In this document: positions 49,301 through 56,526 of the stretch, one piece after another
Layout of the letters: each line of letters begins with the position of its first letter
Numbering within the stretch: the first letter of the stretch is position 1
Source of the DNA: Arcticibacter svalbardensis MN12-7
Lineage (GTDB): Bacteria > Bacteroidota > Bacteroidia > Sphingobacteriales > Sphingobacteriaceae
DNA length: 56,526 nucleotides
NCBI RefSeq assembly: GCF_000403135.1
Contig: NZ_AQPN01000106.1
Coordinates: 1 to 56,526, forward strand
Reading direction: 5' to 3'
Made by a program: the position numbers and the translations under genes
The notes under the pieces: generated by a model
What the model was told of the DNA's origin: nothing
Seen by the model: the letters and a program-made list of their open reading frames with translations, nothing else
Database searches by the model: none

Positions 49301-50257
49301 CCTACAGAGCAATCAATAATCCTCTTGCATAGTTCGTCAGATGACGGAAAGATTATTAAAGCTTGTGAAGGGCTCCAAGTGAGTCACCGCCTGGTTAAGC
49401 CAGTCAAAATGCAGGACATCTATAATGCATTGTCACGGCTCCATAAAAAGGAAATTAAAATAACTCCTGTTAAGGACCAGTTAGCTGAGATATCAGAGCA
49501 CTATTTCAATGTGTTAATTGCAGAGGACAATATGGTAAATATGCTACTTACTCGAACTATCATTCATAAATTTGCCCCTAATGCTATTATTACCGAGGCT
49601 AATAATGGAATAGAAGCCTTGAATATTTTTAGGCGAAACACCCCTGACCTGATTCTAATGGATGTTCAAATGCCTGAAATGAATGGCTATGAAGCGACAA
49701 AAGCAATCAGATTAATCGAAAATGGGATTCATACACCAATTGTTGCTTTAACTGCAGGAAATGTTAAAGGAGAAAAGGAGAAATGTCTGGCGGCTGGTAT
49801 GGACGATTTTGTTGTAAAGCCTATTGTGGAAGAGATGCTTATTGCTGTATTTAACAAGTGGTTGAAAAATACCCATCAAATAGGTAATAAACCTAAGCTG
49901 GAAGAAGATATAGATGAAGCTTTACATTTTAACATCAATAAACTCATTAGCTATGTTGGCGATGATGAATCGATATTAAAAGAAGTACTATCTCTGGTTA
50001 AGGAAGAACTGATCGTTTCAATACAAGTGATGGAGAAGTGTATACATGCAAAAGATCTGAAAGGCATTAATGAAGCAGGGCATAAACTCTATGGAACGGC
50101 AGTATCATCTGGTTTGAATGCGCTCTCAAAAATAGCAAATGAGTTTGAGCATCTTGATACTTTTTCCTTGCCTGATTTACAGATCCTGGTAACCAAAGCA
50201 CAGGATGAGATTAAAATAGTGTTAAAACTGGTCAATAAATTTTACCACAATAAATAG
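46328..50257 (+). CDS. Hybrid sensor histidine kinase, GAF-PASx4-HisKA-HATPase-REC-REC-HPt
   Basis: A 1309-aa cytoplasmic phosphorelay protein without membrane segments. Order: GAF domain (about 20-160), four PAS/PAC modules (about 165-285, 290-400, 415-530, 540-650), HisKA with phospho-acceptor His685 in MSHEIRTPLNG, HATPase (about 785-900; NLLGNASKFTDKGE and DTGIGI, GTGLGL boxes), receiver 1 with Asp969 in VILMDYHMPFMDG, receiver 2 with Asp1112 in LILMDVQMPEMNG, and an HPt domain with His1252 in GHKLYGTA. The start is GTG at 46328 (MKKHPVPYNEQERL). All phosphotransfer residues are intact, so a full internal His-Asp-His relay is possible. Divergent from the Crp/Fnr gene, 156 bp apart. Confidence 0.93.
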   Translation: MKKHPVPYNEQERLNALQNYEILDSLSEEEFDRVTELASIICDVPVSLISLIDKHRQWFKSKVGLNITETPRDLAFCQYAIMDVGIFEIEDATKDQRFMENELVTGFPNIRFYAGQPLIDPNGYALGTLCVIDHEPKKLSDTQKRALQLLAQNVITLIVERRQKIELKNFQKLFHLSNDLICIASVDGFFKKVNPAFEKVMGWNANLLMNTSIFDLIHTDDIENTKHEIERLIQGHDTINFIHRLKTKENCYKTLQWAISPEPLTGNLFAIARDITLERSKELALIQSEKKANAFFDNSQGFMCTHDLKGNFLSVNSAGASILGYTQEEILKSGLFDIIPVTRHAFLQNYLAEIEQEGSSKGQMVTQHKDKSFRIWMYNNILEKNLNGESYVIGNAVDITERHYLEEDLRHTKDMLEQTNKVARVGGWEMNVQSQKISWTSVTREIHGADPGFEPDLTSGISFYKEGKSRDDITKAVNEAITEGKSWDLELQIITVQGKEIWVRALGDAEIENGTCKRIYGTFQDINLSKLIELDLMNEKARLSAFVQHAPAAVAMLDNKMCYIAVSNRWLEDANAVGQNIIGTSHYDLALGMTDERRERHKRVLNGAIEKKEEDTISLVGVAENQYITWEMRPWYQYNGQIGGMMIFTQNITSIIRQREELKVAKLLAEQASVAKSEFLANMSHEIRTPLNGVIGFTDLVLKTNLNETQQQYLSIVNQSANALLSIINDILDFSKIEAGKLELDIEKCDLYEMSCQATDIISYQVQKKGLEMLLNISPDLPRFIYADTMRLKQILINLLGNASKFTDKGEIELKIETLIAQANQTMIRFEVRDTGIGIKPEKQSKIFEAFSQEDGSTTKKYGGTGLGLTISNKLLGLMNSRLQIKSSPGKGSIFYFDVSFKSEQGDAINWENIDQIKQVLVVDDNDNNRLIISQMLLLKNIRTTEARNGFEALQLLSKGGKYDVILMDYHMPFMDGLETIKKIHDSFHTSPTEQSIILLHSSSDDGKIIKACEGLQVSHRLVKPVKMQDIYNALSRLHKKEIKITPVKDQLAEISEHYFNVLIAEDNMVNMLLTRTIIHKFAPNAIITEANNGIEALNIFRRNTPDLILMDVQMPEMNGYEATKAIRLIENGIHTPIVALTAGNVKGEKEKCLAAGMDDFVVKPIVEEMLIAVFNKWLKNTHQIGNKPKLEEDIDEALHFNINKLISYVGDDESILKEVLSLVKEELIVSIQVMEKCIHAKDLKGINEAGHKLYGTAVSSGLNALSKIANEFEHLDTFSLPDLQILVTKAQDEIKIVLKLVNKFYHNK

Positions 50258-50326
50258 GTATGCTGGCCGGGTTGATATTTATTCCTATATTAAAAAACTA
50301 AATATTTTCAATATTTACTAAATTAT

Positions 50327-50334
50327 TATCTTTA
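50327..50334 (+). promoter_or_regulatory. -7-like element TATCTTTA of the thi operon
   Basis: One mismatch from TAnnTTTG. The riboswitch P1 stem begins 5-6 nt later, the same offset as at rnpB. Confidence 0.5.
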
Positions 50335-50338
50335 TCAC

Positions 50339-50417
50339 GGCTTTAGGGGTATTCTGATATAGAATTGAGATAGTCCCTTTGAACCTGATGCGGCTCATAC
50401 CGTCGAAGGGAAAAGCG
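50339..50417 (+). promoter_or_regulatory. TPP riboswitch (THI element)
   Basis: Thiamine pyrophosphate-sensing leader. The conserved parts are present in order: GGGGT, the P3 arm, TTGAGAT, CCCTTTGAACCTGATGCGG and CTCATACCGTCGAAGGGAA. P1 pairs GCTTT (50340-50344) with AAAGC (50412-50416). It precedes thiM by 69 nt; that interval includes an inverted TCTGATCCGGAGA but no clear terminator, so control may be at translation. Confidence 0.95.
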
Positions 50418-50485
50418 TAGCAATACACTTTATTCAACTCTGATCCGGAGACTCTTTAGCCCTATTTTATCAATAAATTAAAAAT

Positions 50486-51292
50486 ATGGAAAAATCGCTT
50501 TGGAAATCAATCCTATCTGTTAGGACGGATGCTCCTTTAATACATAATATCACCAATTATGTGGTGATGAACAATACCGCTAATGCTTTGCTTGCTATTG
50601 GTGCCTCTCCAATTATGGCACATGCACATCCTGAAGTAGAGGAGATGGTGAATATTTCAAATGCTTTGGTCATTAATATTGGCACACTGGATGAATATTG
50701 GTGCGAGAGCATGGATCGTGCTGCAAAAAAAGCGAATGAACTTCATAAATCATGGATCCTTGACCCTGTAGGTGCCGGTGCAACGCTATTTAGGGATCAG
50801 ACGGTGATCAATCTGATCAACTATAAACCAACAGTGATAAGAGGTAATGCCTCTGAAATTATGGCTATAGCCAAAGTGAGTCGACTACATACAAAAGGTG
50901 TCGATAGTGTATATCAAAGTGAGGAAGCAATTGAAGCGGCACAATGGCTGAATAGCAGCACGGGTAGCATTATCTGTGTATCAGGGGCTGTTGATGTGAT
51001 CATTTCAAGAAAACAAAAAGCATTTATACGAAACGGGCACCCGATGATGCAACAGGTTACCGGATTAGGCTGCACAGCCACTGCAATAATTGCGGCCTTC
51101 TTGGGCAACGATGCGAGTGATCCATTTCATGCCACAGTCTCGGCTATGTGTTTATTGGGCATTGCAGGTGAAATTGCACAGAAAAACTCCAATGGTCCCG
51201 GTAGCTTACAGATGAACTTACTGGATAAATTATATAACCTAACTGAGCAAGAGTTCTCCAGCTACCTTAAAATAGATTTTCAAAATGATTGA
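50486..51292 (+). CDS. thiM: Hydroxyethylthiazole kinase
   Basis: A 268-aa kinase that phosphorylates salvaged hydroxyethylthiazole. Family segments: PLIHNITNYVVMNNTANALLAIGASPIMAHA in part (HNITNYVVMN, GASPIMAHA), DPVGAGAT and the active-site region VTGLGCTATAI with the conserved Cys. It is the first gene after the TPP riboswitch and overlaps thiE by 8 bp. Confidence 0.95.
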   Translation: MEKSLWKSILSVRTDAPLIHNITNYVVMNNTANALLAIGASPIMAHAHPEVEEMVNISNALVINIGTLDEYWCESMDRAAKKANELHKSWILDPVGAGATLFRDQTVINLINYKPTVIRGNASEIMAIAKVSRLHTKGVDSVYQSEEAIEAAQWLNSSTGSIICVSGAVDVIISRKQKAFIRNGHPMMQQVTGLGCTATAIIAAFLGNDASDPFHATVSAMCLLGIAGEIAQKNSNGPGSLQMNLLDKLYNLTEQEFSSYLKIDFQND

Positions 51293-51920
51293 GTGTTTTT
51301 CAAGTCGTTTGTACCTGGTTGTATCTGAGGATGCCTGCATGGGAAGAGATTTGGTATTGGTTACTGAAATGGCTGTTAAAGGAGGTGTAGACCTTGTTCA
51401 GATCAGGGAAAAACACAAAGACTTTGCTGCCTTTCAATCCGTCACATTGCGTTTAAAAGAAATGCTCGATCACTATGGGGTTCCTTTAATTGTTAATGAC
51501 AATTTAGCTGTTGCACGATCCTGCTGTGTTTCAGGGATCCATGTTGGCAATTCAGATATGCTGCCTGCTGACATTAAAAAGCTATGGCATAATGATGTCT
51601 TATTGGGTTATTCGATCGAATATGAAGAACAGCTATTCAATTCACAAATTCAACATACTGATTATTTAGGCGTCAGCCCTGTGTTCAATACCCTAACTAA
51701 GAATGATACGGTGACAGCATGGGGACTGGATGGCATCTCGAAGATTAGAAGCCTCACTGACAAACCACTGGTTGCAATTGGAAATATACATGCAGAAAAT
51801 ACTTATGATGTGATACGGGCAGGTGCAGATTGCCTGGCGGTAGTATCAGCTATTTGCGGAGCAGAAAATCCGGAGCAAGCCGCAGCGGAAATAAGAAATC
51901 AAATTGAAAAGGCAATATGA
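51285..51920 (+). CDS. thiE: Thiamine-phosphate synthase
   Basis: A 211-aa TIM-barrel enzyme joining the pyrimidine diphosphate and thiazole phosphate. Visible motifs: GGVDLVQIREKHKDF, VPLIVNDNLAVA, GIHVGNSDM (family usually HxGQxD, so Gln is Asn here), DYLGVSPVFNTLTK and PLVAIGNIHAENTYDVIRAGADCLAVVSAI in part. Overlaps thiM by 8 bp and thiD by 4 bp. Confidence 0.94.
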   Translation: MIECFSSRLYLVVSEDACMGRDLVLVTEMAVKGGVDLVQIREKHKDFAAFQSVTLRLKEMLDHYGVPLIVNDNLAVARSCCVSGIHVGNSDMLPADIKKLWHNDVLLGYSIEYEEQLFNSQIQHTDYLGVSPVFNTLTKNDTVTAWGLDGISKIRSLTDKPLVAIGNIHAENTYDVIRAGADCLAVVSAICGAENPEQAAAEIRNQIEKAI

Positions 51921-52753
51921 CTACAAAGTATAAATATACCACTGTATTAACTATTGCAGGTTCGGATAGCGGGGGAGGTGCAGGCATACAAGCCGATTTA
52001 AAAACCTTTTCCGCTTTGGGCTGCTATGGCATGTCGGCTATAACTGCCTTAACTGCACAAAACACCTGTGGTGTCAGGGCAATCCATGCTATTCCTCCTG
52101 CATTTGTACAATCTCAGATACAAGCCGTAATGGAGGATATATTACCGGATGCTATAAAAATAGGTATGGTACATACGACAGCACTCGTAGATGTAATTGC
52201 AAAAATCTTACAACAATACCCTAAAATCCCTGTCGTATTTGATCCTGTTATGGTAGCCAGTAGTGGCGACAGGCTAATTGAAGAAGATACTATACAATCG
52301 ATCATTAAAAAGTTATTTCCGCTTGCCACTTTGATCACACCCAACCTGGACGAGGCCTCCTTACTGACTGCTTTACGCATTGAAACCCTTGAACAGATGT
52401 ATGAAGCGGGTTCTGAAATTATGAGAATGGGGTGTAATGCCCTGCTGCTAAAAGGCGGGCACCTGCAATCAGCCCAGCTCAGTTCCATATTATTCAGGCG
52501 AAATGCTGAGATAGGAGTTTATATGTCAGAAAAAATAGATTCCAATAATACGCATGGTTCTGGATGTACGCTATCATCAGCCATAGCTTGTTATTTGGCT
52601 GAAGGGATTGAGCTAACGGATGCTATTACACTGGCTCAGGATTATGTGCATAACGCCATTTTTTACGGGAAGGATGTAATTACAGGCAAGGGCCATGGCC
52701 CATTAAACCATTTTTATAATCCATATAAACTGACACAACATGAACTGGACTGA
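51917..52753 (+). CDS. thiD: Hydroxymethylpyrimidine / phosphomethylpyrimidine kinase
   Basis: A 278-aa ribokinase-like kinase adding two phosphates to the thiamine pyrimidine. It has TIAGSDSGGGAGIQADLKTF at the N-terminus, LITPNLDEASLL, LLKGGHL and the active-site NTHGSGCTLSSAIA. It overlaps thiE by 4 bp and tenA by 14 bp, indicating tight coupling within the riboswitch-controlled operon. Confidence 0.95.
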   Translation: MTTKYKYTTVLTIAGSDSGGGAGIQADLKTFSALGCYGMSAITALTAQNTCGVRAIHAIPPAFVQSQIQAVMEDILPDAIKIGMVHTTALVDVIAKILQQYPKIPVVFDPVMVASSGDRLIEEDTIQSIIKKLFPLATLITPNLDEASLLTALRIETLEQMYEAGSEIMRMGCNALLLKGGHLQSAQLSSILFRRNAEIGVYMSEKIDSNNTHGSGCTLSSAIACYLAEGIELTDAITLAQDYVHNAIFYGKDVITGKGHGPLNHFYNPYKLTQHELD

Positions 52754-53396
52754 CAAAGCCTGGGAAAAGGCAAACCCCATATATGAAAAAATCATCGGTA
52801 TGCCCTTTGTTAAAGAGCTACTGAAAGGCACACTGGATCCTGAAAAGTTTAAGTTTTATATTGAGCAGGATTCCCGTTACCTGGAGTACTTTGCAAGGGC
52901 CTTATCCATCATTGCCGCAAAAACTGAGGATGTAAACATCATGCTTGATTTTATTCGCTTTGCCGAAGGAGCTATTGTGGTTGAAAGATCTTTGCATGAT
53001 TCGTACTTTAAACAGTATGAGGTAAAGGGGCAGATTAGTATGTCGCCTACCTGTCACCATTATGTCCACTTTTTGCAGAGTACTGTATATATGTCACAAT
53101 CTTCCGTAGGAATTGCTGCTGTACTACCTTGCTTTTGGGTATATAAAAAAGTAGGGGATTATATACTTTCGAATCAAAACGCGGATAACAATCAATACCA
53201 GAACTGGATTGATACCTATGCAGGCGAGGAGTTCGGTTTACTGGTTAAAAAGGCCATTTCAATTTGTGATAAAGCAGCGGCAAGTAGTACTGTAGAGCAA
53301 CAGGAAAGCATGACTGAAGTTTTTCTTACTGCCTGCAAGTTGGAATATAATTTTTGGGACAGCGCATATTTACTTGAAAGATGGAATAGTGATTGA
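52740..53396 (+). CDS. tenA: Aminopyrimidine aminohydrolase, TenA family
   Basis: A 218-aa all-helical enzyme that salvages base-degraded thiamine by hydrolysing aminopyrimidine. Family features: FKFYIEQDSRYLEYFARAL near the N-terminus, SPTCHHYVHFL, AVLPCFWVYKKVGDYI with the catalytic Cys, and CKLEYNFWDSAY with the conserved Glu. It is the last gene of thiM-thiE-thiD-tenA. The operon is a salvage set: thiC, thiG, thiS and thiH are not here. Confidence 0.93.
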   Translation: MNWTDKAWEKANPIYEKIIGMPFVKELLKGTLDPEKFKFYIEQDSRYLEYFARALSIIAAKTEDVNIMLDFIRFAEGAIVVERSLHDSYFKQYEVKGQISMSPTCHHYVHFLQSTVYMSQSSVGIAAVLPCFWVYKKVGDYILSNQNADNNQYQNWIDTYAGEEFGLLVKKAISICDKAAASSTVEQQESMTEVFLTACKLEYNFWDSAYLLERWNSD

Positions 53397-53484
53397 GTTA
53401 AAAAGCATAAAATCTCGAATTAATGATCTTGCTTACTAATTCAGTTTTTATCATTATAAAGATTCATATTTGATGACATAAACC

Positions 53485-53523
53485 AAAAGAGGCTGAATCT
53501 ATTGATTTCAGCCTCTTTTTTTT
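53485..53523 (+). terminator. Rho-independent terminator after tenA
   Basis: Stem AAAAGAGGCTGAA / TTCAGCCTCTTTT with a 9-nt loop, ending in a T-run to 53523; 88 bp after the tenA stop and just before nhaA. Confidence 0.9.
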
Positions 53524-53537
53524 AAATTAAAGAAATT

Positions 53538-54761
53538 ATGAAGAGGGTTTTATTGAAAGCCATCAATCCTTTAAGGATTTTAATTAATGATACCCGTTTT
53601 ATAGGTTTAATGCTAATTACGTGTACCTTAATCTCCATTTACCTGGCTAACACTGTCATGTTTGCTTCTGATTATAAGCAGCTCTGGAATCGATCCTTTC
53701 CTATATTTTCTTCATTATCCCTCCCAGAAAGCTTTTTAAGCTGGATTAATAATTTTCTGATGGCATTCTTCTTTCTGATGGCTGGAATGGAAATCAAAAG
53801 AGAACTAATCAAAGGTGAATTATCCTCCTTTAAAAAAGCTGTTTTACCATTTGGTGCAGCCTTAGGGGGAATGATTGTTCCTGCTTTAATATTCGTTGCT
53901 TTTAACATTCATACCAGTTACATCCATGGATGGGGGATACCTACTGCTACGGATATAGCATTTTCTATTGGAATAGCCTCTTTATTGGGTAAACGCATTC
54001 CTGATGGCCTTAAAATATTATTAATGGCTTTAGCAATTATTGATGATTTGGGTGCAATAATTGTAATTGCCCTATTCTATGGGGGACAGGTGAATTGGCT
54101 ATTTCTAGTTGTTGGTGTTATTTTTTTCCTGGGTCTTTTTGCCTTAAATTACTTCAAGGTTAAATTTGGACTCATACAAATTGCAATGTCACTTTTCTTA
54201 TGGTATGTTGTATTTAATTCGGGTATTGAGGCCAGCATCACAGGTGTATTGGTCGCATTCGCTATTCCAGCTACTAAACTACCTAAAATTGTAAGAGCCA
54301 TTCACCGTTATGTTAATTTTTTAATTATTCCTTTATTTGCATTGGCCAATACTGCTATATTATTGCCAGACCATATTATGAGTGCTTTAGGTACCACAGT
54401 AGGATTAGGAATCATCGTTGGGTTAGTATTAGGAAAACCTATAGGCATTTACTTATTTAGCTGGATATTAGTCAGATGCAAAGTAGCTAGTTTACCCAAA
54501 AACGTAAATTGGAAGCAGATATTTGGAATGGGAACATTAGCTGGTATCGGTTTTACCATGTCTATATTCACTACTATGCTAGCCTTTAAAGATGAGGCTA
54601 TTCGGGATATTGCTAAAGTATCCATCCTTGCCGGCGTTGCAATATCCTTAGTATTCAGTTTAAGCTATTTCCTATTGATTAGTAAACATAAAAAGCAACA
54701 TGCGAAATTAGATCATAAGTCATCAAAATCGGAAGGTAAGCTAGAACTGGATGTAAGATAA
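53538..54761 (+). CDS. nhaA: Na+/H+ antiporter NhaA
   Basis: A 407-aa inner-membrane antiporter exchanging Na+ for H+. About twelve helices. The functional core is visible: ATDIAFSIGIASLLGKRIPDG and the paired aspartates in LAIIDDLGAIIVIALFYGG, with the NhaA signature GMEIKRELIKGEL and LGKPIGIYLFSW. The start at 53538 is 14 bp after the tenA terminator; I see no good -7 match. It converges on the hydrogenase-related operon 10 bp away, a possible functional pairing because such complexes carry antiporter-like subunits. Confidence 0.95.
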   Translation: MKRVLLKAINPLRILINDTRFIGLMLITCTLISIYLANTVMFASDYKQLWNRSFPIFSSLSLPESFLSWINNFLMAFFFLMAGMEIKRELIKGELSSFKKAVLPFGAALGGMIVPALIFVAFNIHTSYIHGWGIPTATDIAFSIGIASLLGKRIPDGLKILLMALAIIDDLGAIIVIALFYGGQVNWLFLVVGVIFFLGLFALNYFKVKFGLIQIAMSLFLWYVVFNSGIEASITGVLVAFAIPATKLPKIVRAIHRYVNFLIIPLFALANTAILLPDHIMSALGTTVGLGIIVGLVLGKPIGIYLFSWILVRCKVASLPKNVNWKQIFGMGTLAGIGFTMSIFTTMLAFKDEAIRDIAKVSILAGVAISLVFSLSYFLLISKHKKQHAKLDHKSSKSEGKLELDVR

Positions 54762-54771
54762 GAGATTGCGA

Positions 54772-55521
54772 CTATCGTTTTCTGATGAGCTCTAACAAGC
54801 CATTGATAAAGGAAAGCGGGTGTATCGGGTTTCCAGGAATGTATAAATCAATAGGATAGAGGTCGAGAAAGCTTCGGTTAACAGCGTCGCTATGGTTAAA
54901 CATACCACCGCTTATTGCATCCGTTCCTGCCAAAATAATGATTTTAGGGTCGGGGATTGCCTCATAACATAGCTTAAGAGAGGCAGCCATATTTTCAGTA
55001 ACCGGACCAGTAATTACAATTCCATCAGCATGTCTGGGTGATGCTACAAACTCAATACCAAAGCGACTCATATCAAAATTCACATTTGATGCTGCATTTA
55101 ACTCCAGTTCGCAACTATTATCACCTCCTGCACATACCTGCCGTAATTTTAAAGACCCTTTAAAATAAGTAGAAATTTCTTTACGGATTAACTCCGCATG
55201 AAGAAGTATAGGTTGATCTTCACTTTCTTTTATGATAAGAGCATTCCTATCATTTGTAGCCATTTTATAATCGTTGCTGAACTTAATTTTCTCAGGACAG
55301 GCAATCGCGCACTGCCCGCAAAAAACACATTTCCCTAAGTCTATACTAAAGGGCATATTGCTAATAGCTCCCGTAGGACATAGATTTATCAAATGCTGTT
55401 CATCGACCTGCAGTTTAGAAATGAGGGGACGCCCACGAAATGTATCTGAGATGACCACCTTGGTTACATCCGGAATATATTGTTTACCCTGATGGAATAA
55501 TATTTTTAAATGATCAATCAT
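54772..55521 (-). CDS. Fused ferredoxin / hydrogenase-like small subunit (Ehr- or complex I-related) lacking proximal cluster ligands
   Basis: A 249-aa protein corresponding to HycF/HyfH plus HycG/HyfI in one chain. Residues 45-80 form a ferredoxin region with one intact set of cluster ligands, CVFCGQCAIACP (C65, C68, C71, C75), and a remnant CPTGAI (C48). Residues 125-245 match the NuoB/HycG fold: FGIEFVASPRHADGIVITGPVTENM is the family's core. Of the four ligands of the proximal [4Fe-4S] cluster only C137 (in DNSCELE) remains; the other positions are D134, D201 (GTDAISGG) and N231 (IPGNP). It follows the large-subunit gene by 36 bp. Confidence 0.85.
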   Translation of the reverse strand: MIDHLKILFHQGKQYIPDVTKVVISDTFRGRPLISKLQVDEQHLINLCPTGAISNMPFSIDLGKCVFCGQCAIACPEKIKFSNDYKMATNDRNALIIKESEDQPILLHAELIRKEISTYFKGSLKLRQVCAGGDNSCELELNAASNVNFDMSRFGIEFVASPRHADGIVITGPVTENMAASLKLCYEAIPDPKIIILAGTDAISGGMFNHSDAVNRSFLDLYPIDLYIPGNPIHPLSFINGLLELIRKR

Positions 55522-55557
55522 AATCAGTTCAATAAAATTTGATTCAGCTGCATCATA

Positions 55558-56526
55558 TTATAAATCATGTCCGCTGTAACTTAAATTAAAGCTTTTATTA
55601 CAAATCGGAAAGTCAGAGATCTCATTATTCCTTACGGATAAAGCTACTGCAAGCCAGTTATGAAATGAAGGGTCTTTAATCTTATAATGCAAAAGATCGC
55701 CATTATCATCAGTAACCGCACAATGACAGATTTCACCACGCCAGCCTTCAACCAATGAAATAGTAAATGTATTTGCTGCAGGCAGAGGCAATGCAGTGGG
55801 TTGCTTTTCTTGTTCAGGAATATTTTTCAACCATTCCCGAATGTATTTGATAGATTGTATAATTTCCTCTTTACGGATTTGAATGCGAGATGACACATCC
55901 CCATGATTCTTAATGACCGGCTCATGCGATATACCTGCATATAAACCAAATGGATGAGAGCTACGCAAATCACGAGAGAGTCCGGAAGCCCTTGCTGCCA
56001 TTCCCACCAGTCCTATTCTATGCGCTTGTTTTTGAGTAATTACTCCGGTTTTTTCTAAACGTGCAAGCACAGTAGGAAGACTTTTCATTTCTTTATACAT
56101 CTCCATAAAATCAGGCTCGTAAGCATCTAGAAGCTGTGTTAATTCATTTGCCAGAGCCGTAGTAAAGGGAAAATTACTTTCTCCAACACGAATTAAACCT
56201 TTAGACAAACGACTTCCACACCAATGCTGCATAAAGTTAATAATAGGGGTACGTAAGCGGCCATAAACCGCACCGCCTAACTGATAAGCGATATCGGTAC
56301 AAACAGCGCTTAGATCGCCTGTATGCATCGCTAAACGCTCCAGTTCCAGAGCCAGTGTTCTTTCGTAAATCAATTTATCTCCCGGATGAAAGCCAATAAG
56401 ACTTTCCCAAAGCTGTACAAAAGCAGTAGTATGCCCAACTACGTTATCACCTGCTATCGATTCAGCTAATATATTTCGTTGCAGTAGTTTTTTACTGCTT
56501 ACAAAAAGGTTTTCCATACCACGATG
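55558..56526 (-). CDS. Hydrogenase-like large subunit (Ehr / NuoD-related), 5' end outside the window
   Basis: At least 322 residues of the large subunit of a group 4 [NiFe]-hydrogenase-like or complex I-like enzyme. The frame runs off the right edge as H-R-G-M-E, matching the conserved HRGxE segment, so the Met at 56517 is internal. HycE-type core segments are clear: ELERLAMHTGDL, QKQAHRIGLVGMAARASGL, GDVSSRIQIRKEEI, GWRGEICHCAVTD and DPSFHNWLAVAL. Both Ni-Fe ligand pairs are lost: the L1 motif is AGDNVVGH instead of CGxCxxxH, and the C-terminal motif is KSFNLSYSG instead of RSFDPCxxC. It would act as an energy-converting, non-hydrogenase complex; membrane subunits should lie to the right. 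Confidence 0.85.
   Translation of the reverse strand, partial: HRGMENLFVSSKKLLQRNILAESIAGDNVVGHTTAFVQLWESLIGFHPGDKLIYERTLALELERLAMHTGDLSAVCTDIAYQLGGAVYGRLRTPIINFMQHWCGSRLSKGLIRVGESNFPFTTALANELTQLLDAYEPDFMEMYKEMKSLPTVLARLEKTGVITQKQAHRIGLVGMAARASGLSRDLRSSHPFGLYAGISHEPVIKNHGDVSSRIQIRKEEIIQSIKYIREWLKNIPEQEKQPTALPLPAANTFTISLVEGWRGEICHCAVTDDNGDLLHYKIKDPSFHNWLAVALSVRNNEISDFPICNKSFNLSYSGHDL

Noticed and set aside
53538-54761. nhaA as part of the thiamine operon
   Set aside because: A strong terminator at 53485-53523 separates it from tenA.
55558-56517. Large-subunit gene as complete with its start at 56517
   Set aside because: The frame continues as H-R-G before that Met, matching the conserved HRGxE segment, so the gene is cut by the window edge.

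Overview
The window is about 38% GC and looks like the chromosome of a Bacteroidota member, most likely a Sphingobacteriaceae-type (Pedobacter-like) organism. The evidence is the -7 element TAnnTTTG in front of many genes, weak Shine-Dalgarno signals, an outer-membrane receptor with an N-terminal carboxypeptidase-regulatory-like domain, DUF4914, a fused SpmA-SpmB protein, and LxxC-type lipoprotein signals. There is no rRNA, tRNA, CRISPR array, prophage or insertion sequence that I can see. Most of the window is ordinary housekeeping and metabolic chromosome.

Layout. 1-6.3 kb: truncated CNT nucleoside transporter, bifunctional nuclease, TPR protein, ChrA, DnaB and RlmB. 6.3-11.8 kb: a membrane-anchored DnaQ-like exonuclease overlapping a cNMP/CBS/DUF294 sensor protein, then AdhE with an FNR-like dyad and a clear terminator. 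11.8-17.1 kb: small ORF, proBA, DUF6580, an orphan NtrC-like regulator and the RNase P RNA gene (minus strand). 17.1-25.6 kb: cytochrome c and SCO, divergent folB, a 67-bp tandem repeat array, thioesterase, a conserved 436-aa protein of unknown function, xerD, aroQ, ribD, prmC, a small ORF and a DinB-like protein. 25.8-32.8 kb: a minus-strand operon spmAB-mgsA-S9 peptidase-quinone reductase, divergent from a DUF4914 P-loop protein. 33-38.8 kb: fatty-acid desaturase and pstS-pstC-pstA-pstB-phoU. 39-46.2 kb: TonB-dependent receptor, fabF, UPF1-like helicase, DUF1080 lipoprotein and a Crp/Fnr regulator. 46.3-53.5 kb: a 1309-aa hybrid histidine kinase, then a TPP riboswitch controlling thiM-thiE-thiD-tenA. 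53.5-56.5 kb: nhaA facing the 3' end of an energy-converting-hydrogenase-related operon that runs off the right edge.

The most unusual items are: (1) hydrogenase-like large and small subunits that have lost the visible Ni-Fe ligands and three of four proximal Fe-S ligands; (2) a five-copy 67-bp tandem repeat; (3) a consistent promoter pattern, calibrated by the RNase P RNA 5' end, which predicts that several genes, dnaB and folB among them, are transcribed as leaderless mRNAs; (4) a GC-rich palindromic element present twice between genes; (5) FNR-like dyads ahead of adhE and of the DUF4914/spmAB divergon, with a cysteine-containing Crp/Fnr regulator in the same window.

Many translation starts were moved downstream of the longest ORF because the -7 element lies inside or after the upstream start codon, or because a signal peptide or family N-terminus begins later. 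All similarity statements come from reading motifs by eye; no database search was run.
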